Of a stretch of 64,000 bases of DNA, positions 27,283-35,286 are shown in pieces. Every line of letters starts with the position of its first letter. The stretch's first letter is position 1. The stretch spans positions 1 through 64,000 of the forward strand of contig NZ_JARXWI010000002.1 of the NCBI RefSeq assembly GCF_029893085.1, written 5' to 3'. The DNA is from Parabacteroides sp. PFB2-10. GTDB lineage: Bacteria > Bacteroidota > Bacteroidia > Bacteroidales > Tannerellaceae. The position numbers were made by a program, and so were the translations under genes. Below the pieces are notes generated by a model that saw only the letters and a program-made list of their open reading frames with translations, did not search any database and was not told where the DNA came from.

Positions 27283-28626
27283 CTATTGTTTAAGAATCCA
27301 CTCGCCCATATCTTTCAATACTTCCGGGCTGATGGTCTCTTCTATCTGACTATATTCTGCCGGTAGTCCGGTGGTGGCATGTTGGAAAAGATGATTTAGG
27401 CCGGGGTATTCTTTGATGGTTACCCGGCTGTTGCCATTCGCTGTGATTTGTTTGAAGCCTTCCAGGTTGGGTTTGGCAATTACCTGTAGGTCTTTGTCGC
27501 CATTCAGTGCCAATACAGGGCAGGTGATCTTTTTGAAGTAATCAAGTGGGTCGAAGCGCAATAGAGTGAGCATAGAGGCTGAAGTCATTTGAGCGATAAT
27601 GGTTTGTTCCTGTCCCGCCAATGGGGTTCCGGCGATAATAGCCGAGATCGACTCCTTTTTCACTGTATTCTTGTCTGTCGCCAAGATGTAGTCTTCCAAC
27701 TTAGTCATCGTTTCATTATAGCTATTAATGTACTCATCGGTAGCGCCGGATGTTTTGAAAAGCGCTATCCGCTGTTTTTGCATTAGATCCCGGCCGTTTT
27801 CTCCGGGGCCTGCCAGTGAAACGATAAAGGCCGGAACCTGCTGTGCTGCCAATAAGGTAGCTACGGAGCCACCTTCGCTATGCCCAATAATACCGATCTT
27901 CTGCGAATCAACCTTTTTGCGATTCTTTAAATAGGCAATAGCCGCAGCAGCATCCTCCGCGAAGTCGGGTATGCCACACTCGTTGTATTTACCTTCCGAT
28001 TCGCCAACGCCGCGTTCATCATAGCGAAGTACAACTATGCCCTGGCGGGTCAGGTAGTCTGCAATCACCCAAAATGGCTTATGTCCCATCAGCTCTTCGT
28101 TCCTGTTTTGCGGCCCACTACCAGTGACTAATACTACTGCCGGATACTTGCCCTCTTTCTCAGGCAGGGTGAGGGTTCCCGCCAGCCGGACATTCGCCTT
28201 CTCATTGCGGAAGCTTATCTCTTCTGTCTGGTAAGGGTAGGGAGGCACGGGATGCTGTGGACGGTTAGCCACTGTTTCTTCCCGGGAAAACTTGATCGGA
28301 AATTGAGCGCCCATCTGCGTGAATGAACCTTCGATGGTGTTATCTTCTTTCCATACACCTTGATACTTGAATCCTATCTGTGCGATTTCCAAACTTAGTT
28401 GGTTCGCTTCAAAGGTGATTTTATTGAAAGGTATCTTTGCGGAACTCTGATCGGGTGATACCATATAACCGGAGTATGTATCTCCTGATTTCTCGATGGT
28501 GAGGTTCATCCTTAGCTTCATGGCGCCGACATCGGCGCGGCCATACCAGTTGCCGGTGATATCCTGCGCGGAAACGGAAGCCATGATGAAGAGGCTGCAA
28601 AATAGCCATACATAAATTTTTTTCAT
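27283..28626 (-). CDS. Secreted alpha/beta hydrolase
   Basis: The 447-residue protein has a signal peptide (MKKIYVWLFCSLFIMASVSA, cut before QDITG). An N-terminal beta domain (residues 21-120, GNWYGRADVG...) is followed by an alpha/beta hydrolase of the peptidase S9/dienelactone type: VLVTGSGPQNR oxyanion region, RYDERGVGES, and the nucleophile elbow GHSEGG with Ser250. A late Asp (NGDKDLQ) and His (GLNHLF) complete the triad. Substrate is unknown; peptidase, esterase or lactamase-like roles are all possible. It is preceded by the YIP1-like gene (21 nt). Confidence 0.85.
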   Translation of the reverse strand: MKKIYVWLFCSLFIMASVSAQDITGNWYGRADVGAMKLRMNLTIEKSGDTYSGYMVSPDQSSAKIPFNKITFEANQLSLEIAQIGFKYQGVWKEDNTIEGSFTQMGAQFPIKFSREETVANRPQHPVPPYPYQTEEISFRNEKANVRLAGTLTLPEKEGKYPAVVLVTGSGPQNRNEELMGHKPFWVIADYLTRQGIVVLRYDERGVGESEGKYNECGIPDFAEDAAAAIAYLKNRKKVDSQKIGIIGHSEGGSVATLLAAQQVPAFIVSLAGPGENGRDLMQKQRIALFKTSGATDEYINSYNETMTKLEDYILATDKNTVKKESISAIIAGTPLAGQEQTIIAQMTSASMLTLLRFDPLDYFKKITCPVLALNGDKDLQVIAKPNLEGFKQITANGNSRVTIKEYPGLNHLFQHATTGLPAEYSQIEETISPEVLKDMGEWILKQ

Positions 28627-28647
28627 ATTGAATCTATTTTAGATTGA

Positions 28648-29235
28648 TTAATAACACAAACGAATGAGTATACGGCAAAGTGCATCACTGCCTATGATAA
28701 CAATAGTATATAACACCCCCAATTTTGTTCCCTTCAGATTGCACGAAACCTTTAGGGCATTATACATCCACACCAGGATCCATACCAGGAAAACAATTGA
28801 AATAAGCGAAAACCAGAGGGTGACTAATAAGCCCGGCTGGTTCAATAGCTGGCTGGGCGGCAGATCGAAGTCGAGTGTGTTCAACCGTTGCATCGGTGGC
28901 AGGAGCGTAAACAGATTCATCAGAATGAAAGGCAGTTGCGCGAAAGCAACGGTCCCGAATACATCCACGATCCGTATACGCGAGGTAGACAACAGAAGTC
29001 CTCCGATAAAGAAAAGAAGAGCCGGCACAAGCCATACGACCAGATGCTCTACGACGTAGCACCACCAGGCATCATTGGGGGCAGGGCCAAAATGCAATAG
29101 TCCATGATAATGAAAGCCTGAATACCAGGAAGTAGCTGTCGCCACAACTATGCCTAAGACACCCCATAATAAGGCTTTCCCTCCGGCTATTTTCACAAAA
29201 GGATTCAAACATAGATTCAATTTATTGTCCATCAC
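28648..29235 (-). CDS. YIP1-like membrane protein
   Basis: A 195-residue protein with five hydrophobic segments (for example WGVLGIVVATATSWYSGF and WLVPALLFFIGGLLL), consistent with the Yip1 domain family of small membrane proteins. Its ATG lies inside the end of the DUF2089 gene (14-nt overlap), so the two are translationally coupled. Function is unknown; pairing with a zinc-ribbon/HTH protein suggests a small regulated membrane module. Confidence 0.7.
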   Translation of the reverse strand: MMDNKLNLCLNPFVKIAGGKALLWGVLGIVVATATSWYSGFHYHGLLHFGPAPNDAWWCYVVEHLVVWLVPALLFFIGGLLLSTSRIRIVDVFGTVAFAQLPFILMNLFTLLPPMQRLNTLDFDLPPSQLLNQPGLLVTLWFSLISIVFLVWILVWMYNALKVSCNLKGTKLGVLYTIVIIGSDALCRILIRLCY

Positions 29236-29518
29236 TCGGTTCCTCCCTCTTTTTTAAGTTTGCAATTAAATCATCTAATAGATTCCGTACCGTCGGGTAG
29301 CTGATCCCCATATTCTTCGCCATGTCTTTCAGGCTTCCGCTGCTTTTCACAAAATCTAATACAAAAGCTTGTTCCTTTTCCGACAGCCGGGCAAGCAGCG
29401 GGAGGGCAAAGCTGCCGGTCACCTCGGTATCACAATGGCTGCAATGCAGTTTTCGTACATGAAGAGCCGATTCGCAACTCGGACACTTTAATGGTAATTT
29501 CTTTTCTATTTCACTCAT
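29222..29518 (-). CDS. DUF2089 family zinc-ribbon/HTH protein
   Basis: The 98-residue protein begins MSEIEKKLPLKCPSCESAL and has two CxxC pairs (CPSC, CSHC) forming a zinc ribbon. A helix-turn-helix-like C-terminal half follows (SGSLKDMAKNMGISYPTVRN). This is the architecture of DUF2089 proteins, probably DNA-binding regulators. The ATG at 29518 was chosen because the longer frame begins upstream of the -7 box TATATTTG at 29536-29543. It overlaps the YIP1-like gene downstream. Confidence 0.85.
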   Translation of the reverse strand: MSEIEKKLPLKCPSCESALHVRKLHCSHCDTEVTGSFALPLLARLSEKEQAFVLDFVKSSGSLKDMAKNMGISYPTVRNLLDDLIANLKKREEPSDGQ

Positions 29519-29535
29519 ATCAGTTGATTTTTTTA

Positions 29536-29565
29536 CAAATATACGATTTGGTTTAACAAAAACAA
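29536..29565 (-). promoter_or_regulatory. Promoter of DUF2089-YIP1
   Basis: On the minus strand TTG (29563-29565) is followed after 19 nt by TATATTTG (29536-29543). Divergent from the plus-strand creD cluster. Confidence 0.65.
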
Positions 29566-29656
29566 TAGAAATATAAATAAAATGTATTTTCATATAAACA
29601 AAGTGAATTTTATGTGTCAAATTTCTTTAAAATGCAGAAGAAAAGAGGGAAATCAG

Positions 29657-29702
29657 TTGCATCAAATGAAAATACTATTAACTTTGCCACACAAAGTACT
29701 TT
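29657..29702 (+). promoter_or_regulatory. Promoter with palindromic operator, membrane protein-regulator operon
   Basis: TTG (29657-29659), 19 nt, TAACTTTG (29679-29686) form a promoter. Six nt after the -7 box is the perfect palindrome AAAGTACTTT (29693-29702), over the expected transcription start. The same arrangement with identical spacing recurs upstream of creD, suggesting a shared operator, probably for the winged-helix protein encoded here (inference). Confidence 0.6.
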
Positions 29703-29712
29703 TATTACCGCC

Positions 29713-30321
29713 ATGAACAAGCAATTAGAAGATATAAAAGCCATAAGAGAGATGATGGAGAAGTCATCCAAGTTCTTATCACTTAGTGGGTTGTCGGGTA
29801 TACTGGCTGGTGTGACAGCTATTGCCGGAGCGGCATTCGCCTACTTTTACCTATTGCGCGACCCGTCGCTGACCGATTACAATCAAACGCAGGAGTTATT
29901 GATTTTGCTGGCCGATGCCTTAATTGTCTTGTTTCTGTCGGTCAGCTTTGCTATTTATTTTTCTTGGCGTAAGGCAAAGAAAAACAATCAATCCCTTCTT
30001 AATAAGGTGGCGATGCGCACGGTGTATAACCTGGCGCTCCCTTTGGTGGGTGGCGGTCTGTTCTGTTTACTCCTGTTGCTTCAAGGCGATATGTATATGG
30101 CCATAGCCGGTACCTTAGTGTTTTATGGCATCGCGCTTATCAATGCCTCCAAATACACTTTTGAAGAGGTGCATTACCTGGGAATCATCGAGATAGTTCT
30201 CGGCGTGATAGCTGCTGTTTTCCAACAATATGGCTTATTGTTCTGGACCTTGGGCTTCGGTGTTTGCCATATCTTGTACGGATTCATTATGTATAAAAAA
30301 TATGATTTGAAGAAACGATGA
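29713..30321 (+). CDS. Integral membrane protein paired with a winged-helix regulator
   Basis: The 202-residue protein starts MNKQLEDIKAIREMMEKSSK, a short helical cytoplasmic lead, and then has six hydrophobic segments (such as LSGILAGVTAIAGAAFAYFYL). The ATG at 29713 was chosen because it follows the promoter; longer in-frame starts lie upstream of it. Its stop overlaps the ATG of the regulator gene (ATGA at 30318-30321). I do not recognise a family function. The context suggests it senses or responds to a membrane condition together with CreD. Confidence 0.75.
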   Translation: MNKQLEDIKAIREMMEKSSKFLSLSGLSGILAGVTAIAGAAFAYFYLLRDPSLTDYNQTQELLILLADALIVLFLSVSFAIYFSWRKAKKNNQSLLNKVAMRTVYNLALPLVGGGLFCLLLLLQGDMYMAIAGTLVFYGIALINASKYTFEEVHYLGIIEIVLGVIAAVFQQYGLLFWTLGFGVCHILYGFIMYKKYDLKKR

Positions 30322-30608
30322 AAAGCATCATCGCCAACTTAAATAAAGCCTTTGAAAGCCGGATCCGTTTGGGAATCATGTCTATCCTTTCGGTGAATGA
30401 AACGGCTGACTTCAATACCATGAAGCAGTTGCTCGAGGTGACCGACGGGAATCTCGCCAGTCATCTGAAGGCGTTGGAAGGTTTGGCTTATATCCAATCC
30501 GCGAAACAGTTTATCGGTCGAAAGCCCAATACGCAATATCGTATGACGGAAACCGGGAAGCAATGTTTTCAAGAGCATCTGAATGCTCTTGAAGCTCTTC
30601 TTAAATAA
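30318..30608 (+). CDS. Winged-helix transcriptional regulator
   Basis: A 96-residue protein with a single winged-helix domain: SRIRLGIMSILSVNETADFN, then the recognition region TDGNLASHLKALEGLAYI, and a wing (NTQYRMTETGKQ). This matches the small HTH_34/MarR-like regulators that often accompany creD in Bacteroidetes. It overlaps the preceding membrane gene by 4 nt. It is the natural candidate to bind the AAAGTACTTT palindromes at 29693 and 30637, which would give autoregulation and control of creD. Confidence 0.85.
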   Translation: MKSIIANLNKAFESRIRLGIMSILSVNETADFNTMKQLLEVTDGNLASHLKALEGLAYIQSAKQFIGRKPNTQYRMTETGKQCFQEHLNALEALLK

Positions 30609-30622
30609 TTTTTTTTCGTTAT

Positions 30623-30646
30623 TAACTTTGAAATACAAAGTACTTT
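30623..30646 (+). promoter_or_regulatory. Promoter element and palindromic operator of creD
   Basis: TAACTTTG (30623-30630) is followed after six nt by AAAGTACTTT (30637-30646), the same pair and spacing as at 29679-29702. It allows creD to be expressed separately from the regulator gene. A -33 box is not clear. Confidence 0.55.
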
Positions 30647-30675
30647 CTTTTATCACATTAAATACTTATTTATAT

Positions 30676-31992
30676 ATGGAAACACAAGAAAAGAGACTGG
30701 AAAAGCTCTCCCAATCGATCACAGTGAAGGCATTAGTTGTTGGTTTTCTTATCATTTTATTGCTCATACCGAGTGTAATGATGCAAGAGTTGATATCGGA
30801 GCGAAAATTCCGAAGTCAGGAGACCATTGAGAAAATCAATAACAAATGGAGTCAGGCACAAACCCTTTGTGCCCCTGTCTTATCGATCCCGTATACGATT
30901 TCTTATGCAAACACAGATGGAAAACTCGTAAACGAACAACATCTCTTGCACTTAACGCCCGAACATCTTACTATCGATGTCAAGCTATTTCCCGAAGAGA
31001 AGTATTATGGTATCTATAAAACGATACTCTATAGGAGCGAGGTTCGGCTCAAAGGCGGCTTTGAAATACCGGATATTGAAGAGGCCGGTTGCACGTACCA
31101 CTGGGACAAAGCCTTCGTTCATATCGGCATTTCTGACCTGCGGGGCGTGACCAGCCATATCGACTTCAACCTGAAAGGCCATACGTATGCAGCCACAGCA
31201 GGCAGCCGTAGAGCCTGGTTTGCCGGAAACGAGTTGGTGGTCAATCTAAACGACGATCTGAAACTCGAAGCAAAAGAGGCAATCGACTTTGATTGTACGA
31301 TTGATCTGAATGGTAGCAGCAGTATTCATTTTATTCCGATCGGTAAAACCACCCAGGTGCATATTGCTGGTGCGTGGAATGCGCCGGGATTCATCGGGAA
31401 TTTTAGTCCGGAACATACCATTACAGAGACTGGCTTTGATGCGACATGGAAGATTCTGCATTTCAACCGTAGCATACCGGACAGCTGGATTGACAACGGG
31501 GTACAGCCTTTTACCGAATCCTCATTCGGCGTGAGCTTAGTAGACACCGTCGATCATTATCAGCAAAATATGCGATCGGCCAAATATGCCATCCTCTTCA
31601 TTGCCTTAACCTTTGTGATCTTCTTCTTTGTTGAGATCCTGACAAAAAAGCGGATACATCCTATTCAGTATCTCTTGGTCGGATTGGCGTTGATTCTTTT
31701 TTATGCGCTTCTGCTTTCCATATCAGAACAACTGAGTTTCGCTATCGCATACGTTATTGCCAGCGTGGCGACCATTGGCATGATCGCCCTTTATGCACAA
31801 AGTATATTCAAAAACCGGAAACAAACCGGCATACTCATAGCCACGCTCTGTCTGTTATATGTGTTCCTCTATGTTATTTTGCAGTTAGAAGAGGTGGCTC
31901 TTCTTATCGGAAGCATTGGGTTGTTTCTCGTTCTGGCAGTTATAATGTACTGTTCCCGTAAGGTGAATTGGTATAAAGAAGAGGCAAAATAG
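30676..31992 (+). CDS. creD: Inner membrane protein CreD
   Basis: The 438-residue protein starts METQEKRLEKLSQS and has one N-terminal helix (VVGFLIILLLIPSVMM), a large external beta-rich region (about residues 50-310), and a C-terminal bundle of five or six helices. This is the layout of CreD/Cet family proteins, linked in other bacteria to envelope stress and colicin or beta-lactam tolerance; the molecular activity is not established. The ATG at 30676 lies downstream of the promoter, whereas the longest frame would start inside the regulator gene. Convergent with the DUF1593 gene. Confidence 0.88.
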   Translation: METQEKRLEKLSQSITVKALVVGFLIILLLIPSVMMQELISERKFRSQETIEKINNKWSQAQTLCAPVLSIPYTISYANTDGKLVNEQHLLHLTPEHLTIDVKLFPEEKYYGIYKTILYRSEVRLKGGFEIPDIEEAGCTYHWDKAFVHIGISDLRGVTSHIDFNLKGHTYAATAGSRRAWFAGNELVVNLNDDLKLEAKEAIDFDCTIDLNGSSSIHFIPIGKTTQVHIAGAWNAPGFIGNFSPEHTITETGFDATWKILHFNRSIPDSWIDNGVQPFTESSFGVSLVDTVDHYQQNMRSAKYAILFIALTFVIFFFVEILTKKRIHPIQYLLVGLALILFYALLLSISEQLSFAIAYVIASVATIGMIALYAQSIFKNRKQTGILIATLCLLYVFLYVILQLEEVALLIGSIGLFLVLAVIMYCSRKVNWYKEEAK

Positions 31993-32048
31993 AGATAAGT
32001 GGCCGTCGAAATCCTCTTGTTTGTTTGGATTCTGCGGAAAATATAGGA

Positions 32049-32152
32049 AGAATTCTATCGTCGATGGGCATCGACAGTACTGTCCATGCCCATCGACAGT
32101 TCTGTCCATGCGCTTCGACAGTACTGTCGATGCCCATCGACGATAGAATTCT
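32049..32152. repeat. 36-bp perfect inverted repeat with 22-nt tandem units
   Basis: Arms 32049-32084 and 32117-32152 are exact reverse complements. Within and between them the 22-nt unit CATCGACAGTACTGTCCATG(CC) is repeated three times with two or three changes each. Each unit contains the palindrome GACAGTACTGTC or a variant. It lies between the convergent creD and DUF1593 genes. Confidence 0.92.
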
Positions 32153-32187
32153 CCCTGTTGTTTTGACTGAAAAGGTTTACACTAATC

Positions 32188-33624
32188 TTATTTGCTGGCT
32201 TCGATGATGATTCTCCGGTAGCTCTTTAATTGATGCTGCCCATCGTCGGTTACTTCACAAATTACATGCATGGTTTTGCCCGCGGCGTCGGCCGGTATGG
32301 CCAGGGTGGCAGAAGCGCTGTTAGCATTTTCTATCTCGATTTGGCCGTTATAGGTTCCTGACTCCGGCATGACCCACCAATGGAAACGAAGGTTGTCGCC
32401 ATCCGGATCATACGACTTTGAGGCATCCAGCGTTACCGTTTTACCTGTTTGGATAGCGAAGTGGATAGCTTCGAGTCCTTTTTCTTTGTTCACGACAACC
32501 ACCGGGTTGCGATTGCCTTTCCCCTCGTTTGCCCAATCCATGCGTGCCGCAAAATTGGCAAAGGTAGCGGGGTAGAAATAATGCTCGTAGCGGTTGGAGA
32601 TCTCCTTGGCGCGTTTGTCTACATTGGTATAACAAGAGGTGATGCTGTCGCGGCTCATGCCCCATTCGAAATAGCCTCCCCAACCGGTTTCTCTACTTTC
32701 GCTTGGGTCGTGCAGTCCATTGGGTAATACATGGAGGAAGGAGGGTGTATCGCCCTCTACACCCCATTTGTTCTTCGGGTAAATGTGGCCTAAGTTTCCA
32801 TGTTTTTGAATGTGTGTAGCATATTCATTCCAGCTTTTCGAGCCGAGGTCGTTCTGATTCAACCAGGCGCTTTCGTCCCAGATAAAGTGTAGATCCTTAC
32901 CAAACTCCTTACGCATCCACTGGTGCGAGCTGAATGCGAAATTCTTAGCATCGCCATAAGGTACATCCTGGTCGGTGATGGTGTAGACACGCAATTTATG
33001 CGCGAAAGCCTTCACTTCAGCCTCGCTGCGTTCTTGTTTCACTTTCCAAAGAGCTTGCGCCAGGGTGTTGGCTCCTCCCCATGCCAATACCCAAAGGGGA
33101 CGGTCGTCGGCTTCGTCGACTAATCGGATAATAAAATCGCTTCCATCCGAATGATTCTCGTTACCCAATTGGGCAACGCCCAGTTTGAGGCTGCCGTACA
33201 TGGCACGGCTTCTAAGGTAGTCGGGACTCGGCCAATAGCCTATCATCTGCTTATCCGCTTCTTTTTCGACCGGAAGAAACGAGGTCTGCTTCGAACGTTT
33301 CATCAGGTTGGGCAAGTCCTTTTCGTAGGTGTCGATCACCGTCGTCAGGCTGTCTTTCCAACTCTTTGGATAAGCTCGGCCACTGCTGTTCCATCCGCCA
33401 GACACGATCAACGCTTCGATTTCATACAAATCGGCATGAACCAACAGGCGGATCATCGATTCCATATCATCGGGCTCTATATCGGCCGGCGCGATATCGG
33501 TCAATACAACAATACGGGGTTTTAATGAGTCGCTGCCGAAAACAAGCTTGTTATCTGTTGTAGCACACGATAACAGCAAGAGTATGGCTTGCAGGCAGAT
33601 AATAAAGGAGCATTTGATTTTCAT
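32188..33624 (-). CDS. DUF1593 lipoprotein, nucleoside-hydrolase-like
   Basis: The 478-residue protein has a lipoprotein signal (AILLLLSC, Cys at residue 20). Its N-terminal domain has VVLTDIAPADIEPDDMESMIRL, an Asp-rich Ca2+-binding-like motif as in inosine-uridine hydrolases, and LWVLAWGGANTLAQAL, both typical of DUF1593. The C-terminal 90 residues form a beta-sandwich with LDASKSYDPDGDNLRFHWWV, a PKD-like domain. It probably acts on a glycoside or nucleoside-like substrate outside the inner membrane (inference). A TACATTTG -7 box lies 29 nt upstream. Confidence 0.85.
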   Translation of the reverse strand: MKIKCSFIICLQAILLLLSCATTDNKLVFGSDSLKPRIVVLTDIAPADIEPDDMESMIRLLVHADLYEIEALIVSGGWNSSGRAYPKSWKDSLTTVIDTYEKDLPNLMKRSKQTSFLPVEKEADKQMIGYWPSPDYLRSRAMYGSLKLGVAQLGNENHSDGSDFIIRLVDEADDRPLWVLAWGGANTLAQALWKVKQERSEAEVKAFAHKLRVYTITDQDVPYGDAKNFAFSSHQWMRKEFGKDLHFIWDESAWLNQNDLGSKSWNEYATHIQKHGNLGHIYPKNKWGVEGDTPSFLHVLPNGLHDPSESRETGWGGYFEWGMSRDSITSCYTNVDKRAKEISNRYEHYFYPATFANFAARMDWANEGKGNRNPVVVVNKEKGLEAIHFAIQTGKTVTLDASKSYDPDGDNLRFHWWVMPESGTYNGQIEIENANSASATLAIPADAAGKTMHVICEVTDDGQHQLKSYRRIIIEASK

Positions 33625-33652
33625 GATATTATTTTATTAGATATAATTTGTA

Positions 33653-33660
33653 CAAATGTA
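33653..33660 (-). promoter_or_regulatory. -7 box of the DUF1593 gene
   Basis: Minus strand TACATTTG with TTG 20 nt further upstream (33681-33683). Confidence 0.5.
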
Positions 33661-33787
33661 AGCCTGCTTTCGGATTAAAACAACTTGAATTGGGCTTTGT
33701 TTCTTTGTTTTCTTATGTAAAATAGTTGTTATTTAAAAAAAAATTCACATATTTGAGCGAGTTATGAATTAGGGTGGGAAATAATAA

Positions 33788-34159
33788 ATGTTAGCTGTCA
33801 TGGAAGACTTGAACAAAAAATCACATGTTGAAGGTGGCGACAAAGAGATCTTGTATTCGAAAGCCATTAAAGCCGGAAAACGTATTTATTACTTGGATGT
33901 TAAGAAGAACCTGAAAGATGATCTGTTTCTGGCGATAACGGAAAGCAAGAAGGTACAATCGAAAGACGGAGTACAGGTAACCTTTGAAAAACACAAGATC
34001 TTTTTATACAAAGAAGATTTTGAAAAGTTTATGGATGGAATGGGTGAAGTAATCAACTACATCAAACAACGGAACGCGGAAAAGGAGCAACTCCCCCTCG
34101 CTGAAGAAAAAGGAGATGAAGGGGCTTCCGATGATATTCAGATCGATATAGAATTCTAA
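33788..34159 (+). CDS. PUR-family (DUF3276) nucleic-acid-binding protein
   Basis: The 123-residue protein contains ILYSKAIKAGKRIYYLDVKK and FLAITESKK, the compact PUR repeat found in Bacteroidetes and Borrelia DNA/RNA-binding proteins. A strongly acidic tail ends in IQIDIEF. The start at 33788 is kept because GGTGGGAA lies 7 nt before it; an internal ATG at 33800 is also possible. A near-consensus -7 (CATATTTG, 33748-33755) precedes it. A strong terminator follows. The exact role is unknown. Confidence 0.88.
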   Translation: MLAVMEDLNKKSHVEGGDKEILYSKAIKAGKRIYYLDVKKNLKDDLFLAITESKKVQSKDGVQVTFEKHKIFLYKEDFEKFMDGMGEVINYIKQRNAEKEQLPLAEEKGDEGASDDIQIDIEF

Positions 34160-34180
34160 AAATAAACAGCCAAAAAGGAA

Positions 34181-34217
34181 ACGGGCTATACATGATCAGA
34201 TGTATAGCCCGTTTTTA
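34181..34217. terminator. Bidirectional terminator between PUR gene and ferredoxin
   Basis: ACGGGCTATACAT and ATGTATAGCCCGT form a perfect 13-bp stem with a 6-nt loop, followed by TTTTTAT on the plus strand and TTTCCTTTTT on the minus strand. Confidence 0.9.
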
Positions 34218-34251
34218 TAGGTATTGGTTACCTATTTCTTTTGCATGGTGT

Positions 34252-34419
34252 TTAAGCCGGGTGGATTGCTTCAGTCGGACAGGCGTCTGCGCAAGTTCCG
34301 CAATCGGTGCATAATTCCGGGTCGATAGCATAGATATCACCCTCAGAAATAGCGCCTACCGGACATTCGTCAATACAACTACCACATGCAATACAATCGT
34401 CGCTAATTACGTAAGCCAT
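34252..34419 (-). CDS. Small 2[4Fe-4S] ferredoxin
   Basis: A 55-residue protein starting MAYVISDDCIACGSCIDECP. It has two CxxCxxCxxxCP clusters (C9-C12-C15-C19 and C37-C40-C43-C47), the classic clostridial-type low-potential electron carrier. Acidic overall, as expected of a soluble ferredoxin. It stands alone on the minus strand, sharing a terminator with the PUR gene. Typical for an anaerobe, where it would serve pyruvate:ferredoxin oxidoreductase and similar enzymes (known for the family). Confidence 0.95.
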   Translation of the reverse strand: MAYVISDDCIACGSCIDECPVGAISEGDIYAIDPELCTDCGTCADACPTEAIHPA

Positions 34420-34581
34420 TTTTTTTAACTTTAAATTGATACTATAATTACTATTAATCGTGCAACAAAAATATGGCTTTCTTGGGAGATATAAAAATAG
34501 TAAGAGGTAAATTTCTTATTTCATCCCCTCTTTGCAATAACTTTTCGAGTTTTACGTTACTACTAATAAACTGTTGAACAG

Positions 34582-35286
34582 GTGAGAAAAGATGTCTTTA
34601 TTATATTGCTTTTCCTGTTTGCTGCCGGGGTAGCGAACGCACAGACCGAGCGGGTGAAGAACCAACCCTATGCCGATATGAAGTTGTATCATCTCGGTTT
34701 CCATATAGGGCTTCACGCGCAGGATATGATATTGACCCATAGCGGCCTGACGGAGAATGGCGAAACGTGGTTCGCGGAGCTTCCTTCCTACAATCCGGGC
34801 TTTAGTGTCGGCGTGATCGGCGATATGTATCTGAGCCCTTACTTCAACCTGCGTGTTATACCGACGGTGCATTTTGGCGACAAGACGTTTATGTTTCGTG
34901 AAAAAGAGACCGGCGAAGAGTTCCGGACGGATATACGTGCCAACTACCTGACCATTCCAATCAACATTAAATATAGTGCCTTGCGCCTGAATAATTACCG
35001 TCCCTATCTGATCGGAGGGGTATACGGGCAAATGGATATCGGTCGTAAGAAGGGGAATCCCCTGTTGATGAAGGCATTCGATTTTGGGGTGGAGTTCGGG
35101 GTTGGATGTGATATTTATCTGCCCTTCTTTAAACTGTGTCCGGAGATTAAGTTTTGTTTCGGATTAGGCGATATGCTGGATAAAAAGCGTAGCGACCTGC
35201 AAAATGATCCAAGTCTGATGAAGTACACCAACGCGCTCTCCAGGGTAAGCTCCCGGATGGTGGTGCTTACCTTTAATTTCGAATAA
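34582..35286 (+). CDS. PorT-like outer-membrane beta-barrel protein
   Basis: The 234-residue protein starts at a GTG (34582) with a clear signal peptide (MRKDVFIILLFLFAAGVANA). The mature part has alternating beta-strands and ends in an aromatic residue (VVLTFNFE). The pattern YHLGFHIGLHAQDM, GVIGDMYLSPYFNLRVIPT and YLTIPINIKYS matches PorT, a component linked to type IX secretion in Bacteroidetes. Whether it has that role here depends on other T9SS genes not in the window. Its 3' end overlaps cdsA by 14 nt, tail to tail. Confidence 0.8.
   Translation: MRKDVFIILLFLFAAGVANAQTERVKNQPYADMKLYHLGFHIGLHAQDMILTHSGLTENGETWFAELPSYNPGFSVGVIGDMYLSPYFNLRVIPTVHFGDKTFMFREKETGEEFRTDIRANYLTIPINIKYSALRLNNYRPYLIGGVYGQMDIGRKKGNPLLMKAFDFGVEFGVGCDIYLPFFKLCPEIKFCFGLGDMLDKKRSDLQNDPSLMKYTNALSRVSSRMVVLTFNFE

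Noticed and set aside
32049-32152. Possible CRISPR array
   Set aside because: The 22-nt units follow each other without spacers and are themselves palindromic; no cas genes are nearby.
31885-32207. Three small frames over the 36-bp inverted repeat
   Set aside because: All are translations of the palindromic units; no start signals or homology.
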